NCBI GenBank assembly: GCA_946222885.1
Contig: CAMIAK010000002.1
Coordinates: forward strand, 210,892 to 274,891
Length of the DNA: 64,000 nucleotides
From: an uncultured Nesterenkonia sp.
GTDB lineage: Bacteria; Actinomycetota; Actinomycetes; Actinomycetales; Micrococcaceae
Reading direction: 5' to 3'
Shown here: piece by piece, positions 38,674 to 46,855 of the stretch
How the letters are laid out: each line of letters starts with the position of its first letter
How positions within the stretch are numbered: position 1 is the stretch's first letter
Notes under the pieces: generated by a model
What the model was told of the DNA's origin: nothing
The model's database searches: none
Seen by the model: only the letters and a program-made list of their open reading frames with translations
Made by a program: the position numbers and the translations under genes

Positions 38674-39984
38674 ATGCCCACCGCCGCCGCCCCCACCGCA
38701 GCCTGCGGCGGGACCTCTGCGCTGCGGGTGGTCATGATCAGCCTGCACACCTCTCCGCTGGCCCAGGCCGGACGGGGAGACGCCGGTGGGCTGAACGTCT
38801 ATGTGAACGCTCTCTCCCGCTCGCTGCGGGCGGCCGGGGTGAGCGTGGACATCGTCACCACCGGCATCGAGGAGACCTGCGGCGGCGCGCCATCCCGCAG
38901 CGAGGACTCGCTCACCGTGCTGGAGGACGGCCGCCGCGTGCACACGCTCAGCGTCCCCGGCTCCCAGCTGAACGACGAGCAGGGCCGCACCGACAAGAAC
39001 CGGCTGGTCGACCACGTGGAGGACCTCGCAGCGCGGGCTGAGGCCAGCCTCGCCGAACACGCCCGGCCCGGCGAGCAGATGGTCCTGCACTCCCACTACT
39101 GGATCTCCGGGCTGGCCGGTCTGCTGATGGCGGGGCCTGAGCGGCCGCTGATCCACACTATGCACACCATCGGGGCGGTCAAGCGGGAATGTGACCCCTC
39201 CTCCCGGGAGGACCCGCGCCGCGGTCCGGCCGAGGCGAAGATCGCCGCGCGGGCCGATCTGCTGACCGCCAACACCGAGCATGAGGCTCATGACCTGCGC
39301 CGCCTGTTCTCCGTCCCGCTGGGCAGGATCGGGCTGGTCAAGCCCGGGGTGGACCTGGCTGTGTTCCACCCGCCCGGGGCGATGGGCGGGGAGGACCCGC
39401 GCACCGGCCTGGAGGGGCGTCCGCTGCGGCTGACCTTCGCCGGACGCCTGCAGCCCCATAAGGGCCCCCAGGTGGCGATCGAGGCGCTCGGCGCCTTCCG
39501 CCGAATGATGCCCGAGGTCGCGGTGGAGCTCACCGTGGCCGGCCAGCAGAGCGGGGCCGACGCCCTGGATGTGGAAGCCCTCGCCCAGGCGGCGGGCGTG
39601 GCCGATCTGGTGCGCACCGCCCCGCCCATGCCGCACGAGGAGCTGGCCGAGCTCTTCCGTGCCAGCGACGCGGTGCTGGTGCCCTCCTACAGCGAGTCCT
39701 TCGGCCTGGTGGCCCTGGAGGCGATGGCCTGCGGCACCCCGGTGCTGGCCCATGACGTGGGCGGGCTCTCCGAGCTGGTCGGCGACCGGCGCACCGGACG
39801 GCTGCTCGGGTCCCTGGACCCTGAGCAGTGGGCCGCGGAGATCCGCAGCCTGGTGGTGGACCGCCGCGGCTGGAGCCGCCGCGGCGCCGCCGCCGCAGAA
39901 GCCGCCCAGTCCTATTCCTGGGCGGCGACGGCCAATGCCGCGCTCTCCCTGTGCCGCAGCCTGATCCCGGCGCGGGTGGGCTGA
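38674..39984 (+). CDS. mshA: D-inositol-3-phosphate glycosyltransferase (mycothiol synthesis)
   Basis: A 436-residue GT4 glycosyltransferase joining GlcNAc from UDP-GlcNAc to inositol-3-phosphate, the first step of mycothiol synthesis. The signature MISLHTSPLAQAGRGDAGGL followed by NVYV is that of MshA. HSHYWISGLAG, FAGRLQPHKGPQVAIEAL and YSESFGLVALEAMACGTPV (donor-binding E-x7-E region) complete the fold. It follows tRNA-Arg by 37 bp and may be read through from its promoter. The cysteine genes at 22-24 kb supply a later mycothiol precursor. Confidence 0.95.
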   Translation: MPTAAAPTAACGGTSALRVVMISLHTSPLAQAGRGDAGGLNVYVNALSRSLRAAGVSVDIVTTGIEETCGGAPSRSEDSLTVLEDGRRVHTLSVPGSQLNDEQGRTDKNRLVDHVEDLAARAEASLAEHARPGEQMVLHSHYWISGLAGLLMAGPERPLIHTMHTIGAVKRECDPSSREDPRRGPAEAKIAARADLLTANTEHEAHDLRRLFSVPLGRIGLVKPGVDLAVFHPPGAMGGEDPRTGLEGRPLRLTFAGRLQPHKGPQVAIEALGAFRRMMPEVAVELTVAGQQSGADALDVEALAQAAGVADLVRTAPPMPHEELAELFRASDAVLVPSYSESFGLVALEAMACGTPVLAHDVGGLSELVGDRRTGRLLGSLDPEQWAAEIRSLVVDRRGWSRRGAAAAEAAQSYSWAATANAALSLCRSLIPARVG

Positions 39985-40006
39985 GCGGCGCCGCGGCGGG
40001 CGGGGC

Positions 40007-40972
40007 CTACCGCTTGGTGCGCAGCACTGTGCGCTGGATGGTCTCCCGGATCTTGGGCTTCAGGCCCTGCGGCTCCCGGACCATGCCCTCCTGGGCCACC
40101 GAGGCGACCAGCGTCCCGGAGTGGTCGTAGACATAGCCCATGCCCAGTCCGCGCGAGTTCTGCGCGCTGGGGCTGTCCTGGACATAGAGCAGCCACTCAT
40201 CGGCCCGCGCGTCCCGGTGCCACCACATGGCATGATCCAGGGAGGCGATCTTCATGCCGGGCTTGGCCCAGTACAGGCCGTGCTGGCGCATCACCGGCTC
40301 GAGCACCGTGTAGTCGGAGGCGTAGAGCAGCGCGGCACGGTGGATCGCCGGATCGTCGGGCAGTGCGGCCTTGGTCCGCATCCACACCGCGTTGGCCGGT
40401 CGCGGGTCCCGGTCCGGCTCAAGGTAGAGGGGCTGCTCCACATGCCGGATCTCGAAGGGGCGGCCGCGTCCCCATTCCTGCATGACCGGATGCTTCACAT
40501 GCCCCACCAGGCGTTCGGGGGAGGCGAGCTCCTCAGGATCGGGGATCCCGGACGGCATCGGGTGCTGATGCTCCGGGCCGGGGGAGGGCTTCTGGAAGGA
40601 GGCGATCATGGAGAGGATCGGCCGTCCGTCCTGGTAGGCCTGGCTGCGACGGGCGGAGAAGCTGCCGCCGTCGCGCAGGCGCTCCACGCCGATCTCGATC
40701 GGCTTCGTGGCGTCCCCGGGTCGCAGGAAGTAGCCGTGCACGGAATGGATGGCACGCTCCGGGTCCACAGTGCGCATGGCTGCCACCGCCGACTGGGCGA
40801 GCACCTGACCGCCGAAGACGCGCCAGAAGGCCTGTTCGAAGACCGGCCCCAGGAAGCGGTCCTCCGGATGGGCGGTCTCTGCGGAGCCGGGGAGATCCTC
40901 CAACGCCATCATTCCCACCAGCTGATCCACGGCCTCTTCGGGGGTGGGCACACGGTACGGGCGGTCTGGCAT
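40007..40972 (-). CDS. tesB: Acyl-CoA thioesterase II
   Basis: A 321-residue double-hotdog thioesterase hydrolysing medium- and long-chain acyl-CoA. The first hotdog has RVFGGQVLAQSAVAAMRTV and HSVHGYFLRPGDATKPI; the second has KIASLDHAMWWHRD with the conserved catalytic Asp, then QNSRGLGMGYVYDHSGTLVA. ATG 40972 is preferred over GTG 41014, because TAGAGT (minus strand, near 41005-41010) would place the transcription start downstream of that GTG; GAGGGGATCC then serves as ribosome binding site. It converges on mshA. Confidence 0.95.
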   Translation of the reverse strand: MPDRPYRVPTPEEAVDQLVGMMALEDLPGSAETAHPEDRFLGPVFEQAFWRVFGGQVLAQSAVAAMRTVDPERAIHSVHGYFLRPGDATKPIEIGVERLRDGGSFSARRSQAYQDGRPILSMIASFQKPSPGPEHQHPMPSGIPDPEELASPERLVGHVKHPVMQEWGRGRPFEIRHVEQPLYLEPDRDPRPANAVWMRTKAALPDDPAIHRAALLYASDYTVLEPVMRQHGLYWAKPGMKIASLDHAMWWHRDARADEWLLYVQDSPSAQNSRGLGMGYVYDHSGTLVASVAQEGMVREPQGLKPKIRETIQRTVLRTKR

Positions 40973-41038
40973 CGGAGGATCCCCTCGGGTCGGGTGCGGC
41001 TTCTCGGGCACCACTCTAGATCAGAAGACGGCCCCTGA

Positions 41039-42439
41039 TCACAGCAGGGTCGCCGCGCCGAAGACGCCGCAGGCCAGTCCGAAGCCCATGACGCCGATCA
41101 GAGTCTGCAGCACCGTCCAGGTGCGCAGCGTGTCCTTGACCGACATCTCGAAGAACCGGGAGATCAGCCAGAAGCCGGAGTCGTTGACGTGGGAGGCGAT
41201 CACGGAGCCGGCGGCCACTGAGATGACCATCGCGGCCAGCTGGACCTCGTTGAAGTCTGCCGCGGCCACGCCGGTGGAGAGGAGCCCCGCTGCGGTGGTC
41301 AGCGCCACAGTGGCCGAGCCCTGGGCGATGCGCAGCACTCCGGAGATGATGAAGCCTGCCACGATCAGCGGGATGCCCAGGTCGGAGAGTGAGCCGGACA
41401 GCGCCTCGCCGATGCCGGACTCGCGCAGCACGCCGCCGAACATGCCGCCGGCGCCGGTGATCAGGATGACTGCGCAGACCGGGGCCAGCGCTTTGTCCAT
41501 CACGTCCTGGGCGCCGCCGAGCCCGCGGCCGCCGCGGGTGCCCAGGCTGGCCAGTGCGACCACCAGGGTCAGGGTCAGGGCGACCGGCACCTCGCCGAGC
41601 GAGGTGAGCAGTCCGTACCAGGTCTGCCCGGTCTGCTCCTCGGTGACCACCCCGGCGGTGGAGAGGGTGTCGAGTCCGGTGTTGAAGAAGATCAGCACCA
41701 TGGGCATCAGCAGGATCGCGATGACGAGCCCGAAGCGCGGCGGATTCTTCTCCGCCTCCTCGGAGGCCTGTCCCAGCAGAGTGGGGATGGGCAGTTCGAT
41801 GCGGCGGCCGGCCCACAGGCCGAAGAGGTAGCTGGTGACGTACCAGGTGGCCACGGCCACCGGCAGGGCGACCAGCAGCACGATGCCGACGTTGGCCTCG
41901 AAGAATTCGCCTGCGGCCACCGGGCCGGGATGCGGGGGAACGAAGATGTGCATCACCGAGAAGGCGCCGGCTACCGGCAGCCCATAGAGCAGCACGGAGC
42001 CGCCCAGCCGGCGCCCGACGGCGAAGACCACCGGGAGCATGACCACCAGTCCGGCGTCGAAGAAGATCGGGAATCCGAAGAGCAGCGAGGCCACGCCGAG
42101 GGCGAAGGGCGCGCGTCTCTCGCCGAAGCGGCCGATCAGGGCGTCGGCGAGCACCTTGGCGCCGCCGGAGACCTCGATGAGGCGTCCGAGCATCGCGCCG
42201 AGACCGACCAGCAGGGCGACCGAGGCCAGCGTGGAGCCGAATCCGTCGGTCAGCACCCCGACGATCTCCCCGGTGGGGATGCCTGCCACCGCGGCGGTGG
42301 CCAGCGAGACCAGGATGAGCGCGAGGAACGCATGGATCCTGAAGCGGATGATGAGGATCAGCAGCACGGCGATGGAGCCTGCGGCGATCGCCAGCAGGGG
42401 TCCGGTGCCGAGCGTCTGCTCCCAGCCTTCGATGGTCAT
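41039..42439 (-). CDS. gntP: Gluconate permease (GntP family)
   Basis: A 466-residue GntP-family symporter with about 12-14 membrane helices. Conserved segments are LGAMLGRLIEVSGGAKVLAD, FGFPIFFDAGLVVMLPVVFA, MHIFVPPHPGPVAA, RIAQGSATVALTTAAG and SHVNDSGFWLISRFF. The ATG overlaps the gntK stop (ATGA) and has AAAGGAC upstream. Gluconate taken up here is phosphorylated by GntK and fed to 6-phosphogluconate dehydrogenase. The frame is open to 42790, but only as a shadow of gntK. Confidence 0.96.
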   Translation of the reverse strand: MTIEGWEQTLGTGPLLAIAAGSIAVLLILIIRFRIHAFLALILVSLATAAVAGIPTGEIVGVLTDGFGSTLASVALLVGLGAMLGRLIEVSGGAKVLADALIGRFGERRAPFALGVASLLFGFPIFFDAGLVVMLPVVFAVGRRLGGSVLLYGLPVAGAFSVMHIFVPPHPGPVAAGEFFEANVGIVLLVALPVAVATWYVTSYLFGLWAGRRIELPIPTLLGQASEEAEKNPPRFGLVIAILLMPMVLIFFNTGLDTLSTAGVVTEEQTGQTWYGLLTSLGEVPVALTLTLVVALASLGTRGGRGLGGAQDVMDKALAPVCAVILITGAGGMFGGVLRESGIGEALSGSLSDLGIPLIVAGFIISGVLRIAQGSATVALTTAAGLLSTGVAAADFNEVQLAAMVISVAAGSVIASHVNDSGFWLISRFFEMSVKDTLRTWTVLQTLIGVMGFGLACGVFGAATLL

Positions 42440-42999
42440 CGGAAAGTCCTTTCCGGGCCAGCGCCGAGCCACGTCATTGCGGCCTCGGTGAGCTGGTCCA
42501 CTGTGGTGTCGTTGGAGAGGACGACGCCGTCCTCGTCCGGGTCGAGCGTTTCGAGGGTCGCCAGCTGGGACTCCAGCAGCGACGGCGGCATGAAGTGGCC
42601 GGAGCGGTGCTCCAGCCGGTCGGTCAGCCGAGGGGTGTCGACGGTGACGTGGAGGAAGAGCACCTGGCCCCGGGCCTGGCGGAGCACGTCGCGGTAGCTG
42701 CGCCGCAGCGCGGAGCAGGTGATGATGCTTCCGGTCCCGTCCCGGGCCTGCCGGGTCATCCAGTCCCGCAGGGCGTGCAGCCACGGCCAACGGTCCTCAT
42801 CGGTGAGCGGGATCTGCTCGGACATCTTGGCGATGTTCTCCGGCGGGTGGAACTCATCGGCCTCCGCCATGGGCAGCCCGAGCCGGGAGGCCAGCTCGAG
42901 GGCCAGGGTGGACTTGCCGGAGCCCGAGACGCCCATCACCACCAGGTGGCGCGGCGTGCCGGAGTCTGCCCGGATAGGCTGGGGGTCGGGACTCGTCAT
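42436..42999 (-). CDS. gntK: Gluconokinase
   Basis: A 187-residue P-loop kinase forming 6-phosphogluconate. Walker A is VMGVSGSGKSTLALEL; the substrate segments EADEFHPPENIAKMSEQIPL and LTDEDRWPWLHAL follow, then CSALRRSYRDVLR and EHRSGHFMPPSLLESQL. The frame extends upstream to 43158, but that would cross the operator region; ATG 42999 gives the normal length. It is the first gene of gntK-gntP and is divergent from the GntR regulator. Confidence 0.95.
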   Translation of the reverse strand: MTSPDPQPIRADSGTPRHLVVMGVSGSGKSTLALELASRLGLPMAEADEFHPPENIAKMSEQIPLTDEDRWPWLHALRDWMTRQARDGTGSIITCSALRRSYRDVLRQARGQVLFLHVTVDTPRLTDRLEHRSGHFMPPSLLESQLATLETLDPDEDGVVLSNDTTVDQLTEAAMTWLGAGPERTFR

Positions 43000-43065
43000 C
43001 GAATTCCTTGTGTCAGGTCGGCACCGGAGAGCCCTCATCCTCTGTGATGGGGCCCACTGGGGGAT

Positions 43066-43101
43066 AAAGGTAGCACCTTTTTCAGGAAAGGTGTGACTTT
43101 T
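43066..43101. promoter_or_regulatory. Tandem candidate GntR operators between gntK and gntR
   Basis: AAAGGT-agc-ACCTTT (43066-43080) is a perfect 6-bp dyad, and AAAGGTGTGACTTTT (43087-43101) is a near copy starting exactly 21 bp later. They lie in the 149-bp gap between the divergent gluconate operon and its FCD-type GntR regulator. Two sites two helical turns apart fit cooperative binding of dimers on one DNA face. Confidence 0.6.
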
Positions 43102-43148
43102 GCCGTCCGCCGTCCGGGCACGTCCGGCAGAGCAGCGAAAGGGAGAGT

Positions 43149-43853
43149 GTGGGGCCACAGGACAACGGCATCGCCTCAGTGCGTCAGCAGGGGCTCTCCG
43201 CGGCGCTGGGCCGCGAGATCATCGGCGGCACCCTGCGTCCCGGGGACGTGCTCACCCTGGACGGGGTGCAGGAGCGCTTCGGCGTGTCACGCACGGTGGC
43301 CCGCGACGGCGTCAAGGTCCTGGAATCTCTGGGGCTGCTGTACTCGAAGCGGCGCATCGGCCTGGTGGTCACCGGACGGGACCGGTGGAACGTCTACGCC
43401 CCCTCGGTCATCGCCTGGAGGCTCGAGTCGGAGGAGTCCAGGAAGGCCTATGTGGAGCTCAGCCAGCTGCGCATCGCCGTGGAGCCCGAGGCTGCTGAGC
43501 TGGCCGCCCAGCATCGCACTGAGGACCAGGCCGAGGAGATCCTCGCGCTGGCCGCCAGGATGCGCCGGCTGGGGGAGGCCGGTCGGCTGGAGGAGTTCAT
43601 GGTCGCCGACGTCGCCTTCCACCGGCTGCTGCTCGAGGCCGGGGGGAACTCTATGTTCAGCGCGCTGGCCGACGTCGTGGCCGAGGTGCTCACCGGGCGC
43701 ACCCACCACGGGCTGATGCCGGAGCGCCCCAAGCCCGAGGCGCTCGACGCCCATGACGCCGTGGCCCGCGGGGTGGCGCAGCAGGATCTCCGCACCGCCC
43801 GGGTCAACATGCAGCTCCTGGTCGATGAGGTGCGCGCGGCTCTGGAAGAATGA
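43149..43853 (+). CDS. GntR family regulator (FadR/FCD type), probable gluconate repressor
   Basis: A 234-residue regulator. The winged helix covers residues 10-75 (LGREIIGGTLRPGDVL, ERFGVSRTVARDGVKVLESLGLL), and an FCD ligand-binding domain covers about 95-225 with likely metal ligands in VADVAFHRLLLEAGG and AHDAV. Its place opposite gntK-gntP suggests that it represses them and is released by gluconate or 6-phosphogluconate. GTG 43149 follows GAAAGGGAGA. Its stop overlaps the start of the next gene. Confidence 0.9.
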   Translation: MGPQDNGIASVRQQGLSAALGREIIGGTLRPGDVLTLDGVQERFGVSRTVARDGVKVLESLGLLYSKRRIGLVVTGRDRWNVYAPSVIAWRLESEESRKAYVELSQLRIAVEPEAAELAAQHRTEDQAEEILALAARMRRLGEAGRLEEFMVADVAFHRLLLEAGGNSMFSALADVVAEVLTGRTHHGLMPERPKPEALDAHDAVARGVAQQDLRTARVNMQLLVDEVRAALEE

Positions 43854-44515
43854 CCGGAATGACCCCCGCTGCGACGCCGGAGACCGTCACCTTCGCCGAG
43901 GCCGTCTCCCTCCAGGATCTCTCCACCTACATCAAGCGGGCCCGCCGCATCCAGGAGCAGGGGATCCGCCTGCAGGCCGCCGGGCCCGTGCTGGCCGCCT
44001 GGGTGCCGGTGATGACCCCCAGCTCGCTCAACGGTTCGCTGCCGGCCGTGCTCGGGCTGCGGACCATGGCCCTGGCCGAGCCGTCCGCCGCCGATGTGAC
44101 CGCCGAGCTGAGCTCCGTCAGCGAGCGCCTGGCCAGGATGAACCCTGCGGAGACGGAGCTGTCCCTGCCGGTCAGCAGGCTCAACGCGCCCTGGGCGGCG
44201 GTGACCCCGCCGCGGTCCGGGTGGGAGCCGCTGGGTACGATCAGCGATGACACGCTGCGTTCCGGGGCTGAGGCCGGCATCCGGGAGATCTCCGAGGCGG
44301 TGCCGGACACCGCAGGGGCCGCTGTCGTGGAGCAGGTGCGCGAACGTGTGTGGGGCCGGGCCCTGGAGGGCGGCCTGCCCGCCGGCGCAGCCTTCGGCAG
44401 CTATGCCCTGAACTTCCTGGGGGCCGAGGGCTCCGGAGCGATGACCACGGTGCACCGGGTGGGCCGCTGGATGCGGCTGAGCTCCCAGGGCGGCTTCATC
44501 CTGGTGCGCAGCTGA
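43850..44515 (+). CDS. Hypothetical protein coupled to the GntR regulator
   Basis: A 221-residue soluble protein whose ATG overlaps the GntR stop (ATGA); a second ATG three codons on (43859) is also possible. Distinct segments are LSTYIKRARRIQEQGIRLQ, AAWVPVMTPSSLNGSLPAVL and GLRTMALAEPSAADVTAEL. The C-terminal VHRVGRWMRLSSQGGFILVR looks like an amphipathic beta-rich end. No signal peptide, helix bundle or catalytic motif is clear, and I do not recognise the family. Coupling suggests co-expression with the regulator, though this may only reflect compact packing. Confidence 0.65.
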   Translation: MTGMTPAATPETVTFAEAVSLQDLSTYIKRARRIQEQGIRLQAAGPVLAAWVPVMTPSSLNGSLPAVLGLRTMALAEPSAADVTAELSSVSERLARMNPAETELSLPVSRLNAPWAAVTPPRSGWEPLGTISDDTLRSGAEAGIREISEAVPDTAGAAVVEQVRERVWGRALEGGLPAGAAFGSYALNFLGAEGSGAMTTVHRVGRWMRLSSQGGFILVRS

Positions 44516-44545
44516 TGGCGTGCCCGCCCCCGGAGGCTCAGCTGC

Positions 44546-45196
44546 TCAGCTGTTGACCATGGAGTGGGCCGCACGCTCCAGGTAGTCCCAGAGGACCTCC
44601 TCATGCATGGGGGAGAGATCCGCTGCCTCCACCCCGCGGCGCATGAAGCGCAGCCATTTGTCACGGGCCTCGGCGTCCACGCGGAAGGGCATATGCCGCA
44701 TCCGCAGCCGCGGATGGCCGCGCTGCTCCTGGTAGGTCCGTGGGCCGCCCCAATACTGCTCCAGAAAGGTCAGCAGCCGCTCCTTGGCGGGGCCCAGGTC
44801 CTCCTCCGGGTACATCGCCCGGAAGTCCTCGTCCTCGGCGACCTGGTCGTAGAAGACGTCCACGATCTTCTGGAAGGTCGGCCGGCCGCCGACCGCCTCG
44901 TAGAAGCTCTGCTGCTCCGGCCCCGCAGGCTCAGAGCCGCCCGCCGGCGCGGGAGCCGCGGGGGCAGGGGCGGAGGGCGCGGAGCCGTCGGGGTTCGGCA
45001 GGTAGCCCAGGTCCGCCCCGGCGGGACGCCCGGTCTCCCGGTCCACCGCACCGCCCTTCTCCGGCAGTCCGCTGACCTGCGACGGCGGCTTGCCCACCGG
45101 CTTCACCGTGGCGATGGGGGCGCCCAGCCGCCGGGAGAACTTCGGAAGCTCCGGTCCGTCGTCGGGGGTGTTCGGCTGCTCGTTCGGCTCGCTCAT
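44546..45196 (-). CDS. Truncated haemoglobin (group II, GlbO-like) with N-terminal extension
   Basis: A 216-residue protein. The C-terminal 125 residues are a 2-on-2 globin: SFYEAVGGRPTFQKIVDVFY, YWGGPRTYQEQRGHPRLRMR with the proximal His in RMRHMPF, and WDYLERAAHSM. The first 90 residues form a Pro/Ala/Gly-rich, probably disordered extension (SAPAPAAPAPAGGS region), unusual for this family. Group II proteins bind O2 and NO and are linked to respiration or peroxide handling. ATG 45196 is chosen because TAGAAT (45212-45207) ends ten bases upstream, leaving a leader of only about three bases. It diverges from rpiB. Confidence 0.9.
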   Translation of the reverse strand: MSEPNEQPNTPDDGPELPKFSRRLGAPIATVKPVGKPPSQVSGLPEKGGAVDRETGRPAGADLGYLPNPDGSAPSAPAPAAPAPAGGSEPAGPEQQSFYEAVGGRPTFQKIVDVFYDQVAEDEDFRAMYPEEDLGPAKERLLTFLEQYWGGPRTYQEQRGHPRLRMRHMPFRVDAEARDKWLRFMRRGVEAADLSPMHEEVLWDYLERAAHSMVNS

Positions 45197-45281
45197 GATG
45201 GAACCCATTCTAGGGGCTCGGGCACCGGCTAGGATGGTCCAGGCTTCAGGATCCCCGTCCCCCGAGAGGAACATCGCGACT

Positions 45282-45755
<474 letters not shown>

Positions 45756-45769
45756 TCGCCGGGGACGCC

Positions 45770-46750
45770 ATGCCTGAGGGACATACTCTGCATCGCCTGG
45801 CCCGGCAGGTCCAGCGGCTCTTCGCCGGGGACCAGTGGCGGGTCAGCTCCCCGCAGGGGCGCTTCGAGGCCGGGGCCGCGCGGCTGGACGGCCGCATTCC
45901 AGACCGTGCCGAGGCCTGGGGCAAGCATCTCTTCGTCCACGTGGGCGCCGATATCTGGCAGGTCCACCTGGGCCTCTACGGAGCCTTCAGCTTCCGCGGG
46001 GACGAACAGTTCGGCCTGCAGGAGGGCGCGGCCGCCACACTCGGCGCCCCGCGTGCGGCGGCCCAGGCCTTCGAACCAGCCTACGACGACGCCGGCTGGA
46101 TCATCCCCGAGCCGCCCCGGGGAGCGGTGCGGGCCCGCATCCGTGCCCGGCACGGATGGGCGGACCTGCGCGGACCGGCCACCTGTGCGGTGCTCAGCGT
46201 CATCGACTATGAGAAGGTCATCCGCAGACTGGGGCCGGACCCGCTGCGCCAGCCCTCGGAAGAGCCGGATGAGCAGGCGCGGGACCAGTTCCTGGACAAC
46301 CTCGCCCGGCGCCGGATCAGCATCGCCGCCGCACTGATGGACCAGGCGGTGATCGCCGGCGTCGGGAACATCTACCGCGCGGAGGCCCTGTTCATGGAGG
46401 GGCTCTCACCGGATCTCCCGTCCGACAGCCTCACCCGGCAGCAGGGGGAGGAGCTCTGGCAGCGGCTCACCGCACAGCTGCGCGACGGCGTCGCCGAGGG
46501 CGTCATCCGCACCCTGCGGGCCGAGGAGCTCGGCCCACACGCGGGAGAGAGCCGCGCACGATTGAGCCGAGCGCACGGGAATGCTGGCATTCCCGATGCC
46601 GAGGCGATTGAGGGAGGGCGGCGGCGAAGCCGCCGCCACTGGGTCTATCAGCACCAGGGGACACCCTGTCTGCGCTGCGGGGAGACCATCCTGATGCGTG
46701 AGCTGCAGGGGCGGCGCCTCTACTGGTGCCCCGGCTGCCAGAGAGGCTGA
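45770..46750 (+). CDS. Fpg/Nei family DNA glycosylase (endonuclease VIII-like)
   Basis: A 326-residue base-excision repair enzyme. It starts MPEGHTLHRLA, where Pro2 and Glu3 are the catalytic residues of the family. The helix-two-turn-helix is seen in AVIAGVGNIYRAEALF, and the C-terminal zinc finger has CLRCGETI and WCPGCQ. The segment between these, about residues 258-292, is unusual: it contains two perfect DNA hairpins (46577-46594 and 46617-46637) and encodes a low-complexity Arg/Gly/Ala stretch, probably a flexible insertion. It starts 14 bp after rpiB. Confidence 0.93.
   Translation: MPEGHTLHRLARQVQRLFAGDQWRVSSPQGRFEAGAARLDGRIPDRAEAWGKHLFVHVGADIWQVHLGLYGAFSFRGDEQFGLQEGAAATLGAPRAAAQAFEPAYDDAGWIIPEPPRGAVRARIRARHGWADLRGPATCAVLSVIDYEKVIRRLGPDPLRQPSEEPDEQARDQFLDNLARRRISIAAALMDQAVIAGVGNIYRAEALFMEGLSPDLPSDSLTRQQGEELWQRLTAQLRDGVAEGVIRTLRAEELGPHAGESRARLSRAHGNAGIPDAEAIEGGRRRSRRHWVYQHQGTPCLRCGETILMRELQGRRLYWCPGCQRG
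46577..46637. repeat. Two perfect hairpins inside the nei coding sequence
   Basis: GGGAATGC-tg-GCATTCCC (46577-46594) and GGCGGCGGC-gaa-GCCGCCGCC (46617-46637) are perfect dyads. The word CGATTGAG also occurs twice around the first one (46559-46566 and 46604-46611), as if a short element with direct flanks had entered in frame. The reading frame of the glycosylase is preserved. Confidence 0.7.
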
Positions 46751-46791
46751 GGCTGCGCCTCCCGGATGCGTGCCCATCCGTGACAGTCCCG

Positions 46792-46797
46792 TAGAAT
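46792..46797 (+). promoter_or_regulatory. -10 hexamer TAGAAT upstream of thrS
   Basis: TAGAAT lies 58 bp before the thrS GTG, so this transcript should have a leader of about 50 bases. No T-box-like fold is seen. Confidence 0.45.
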
Positions 46798-46855
46798 CGC
46801 ACCGTCCGCACCGGAGAAGTCCGACGCCCCATCCGAGCGAGGAGAACCACGCCCC

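Noticed and set aside
46749..46761. Hairpin gaggc-tgc-gcctc after nei as a terminator
   Set aside because: Only five pairs, overlapping the stop region and without a T-run; such stems arise by chance in DNA this GC-rich.
46751..46855. A T-box or other riboswitch before thrS
   Set aside because: Only about 50 bases of leader are predicted, and no T-box motif or specifier loop is visible.
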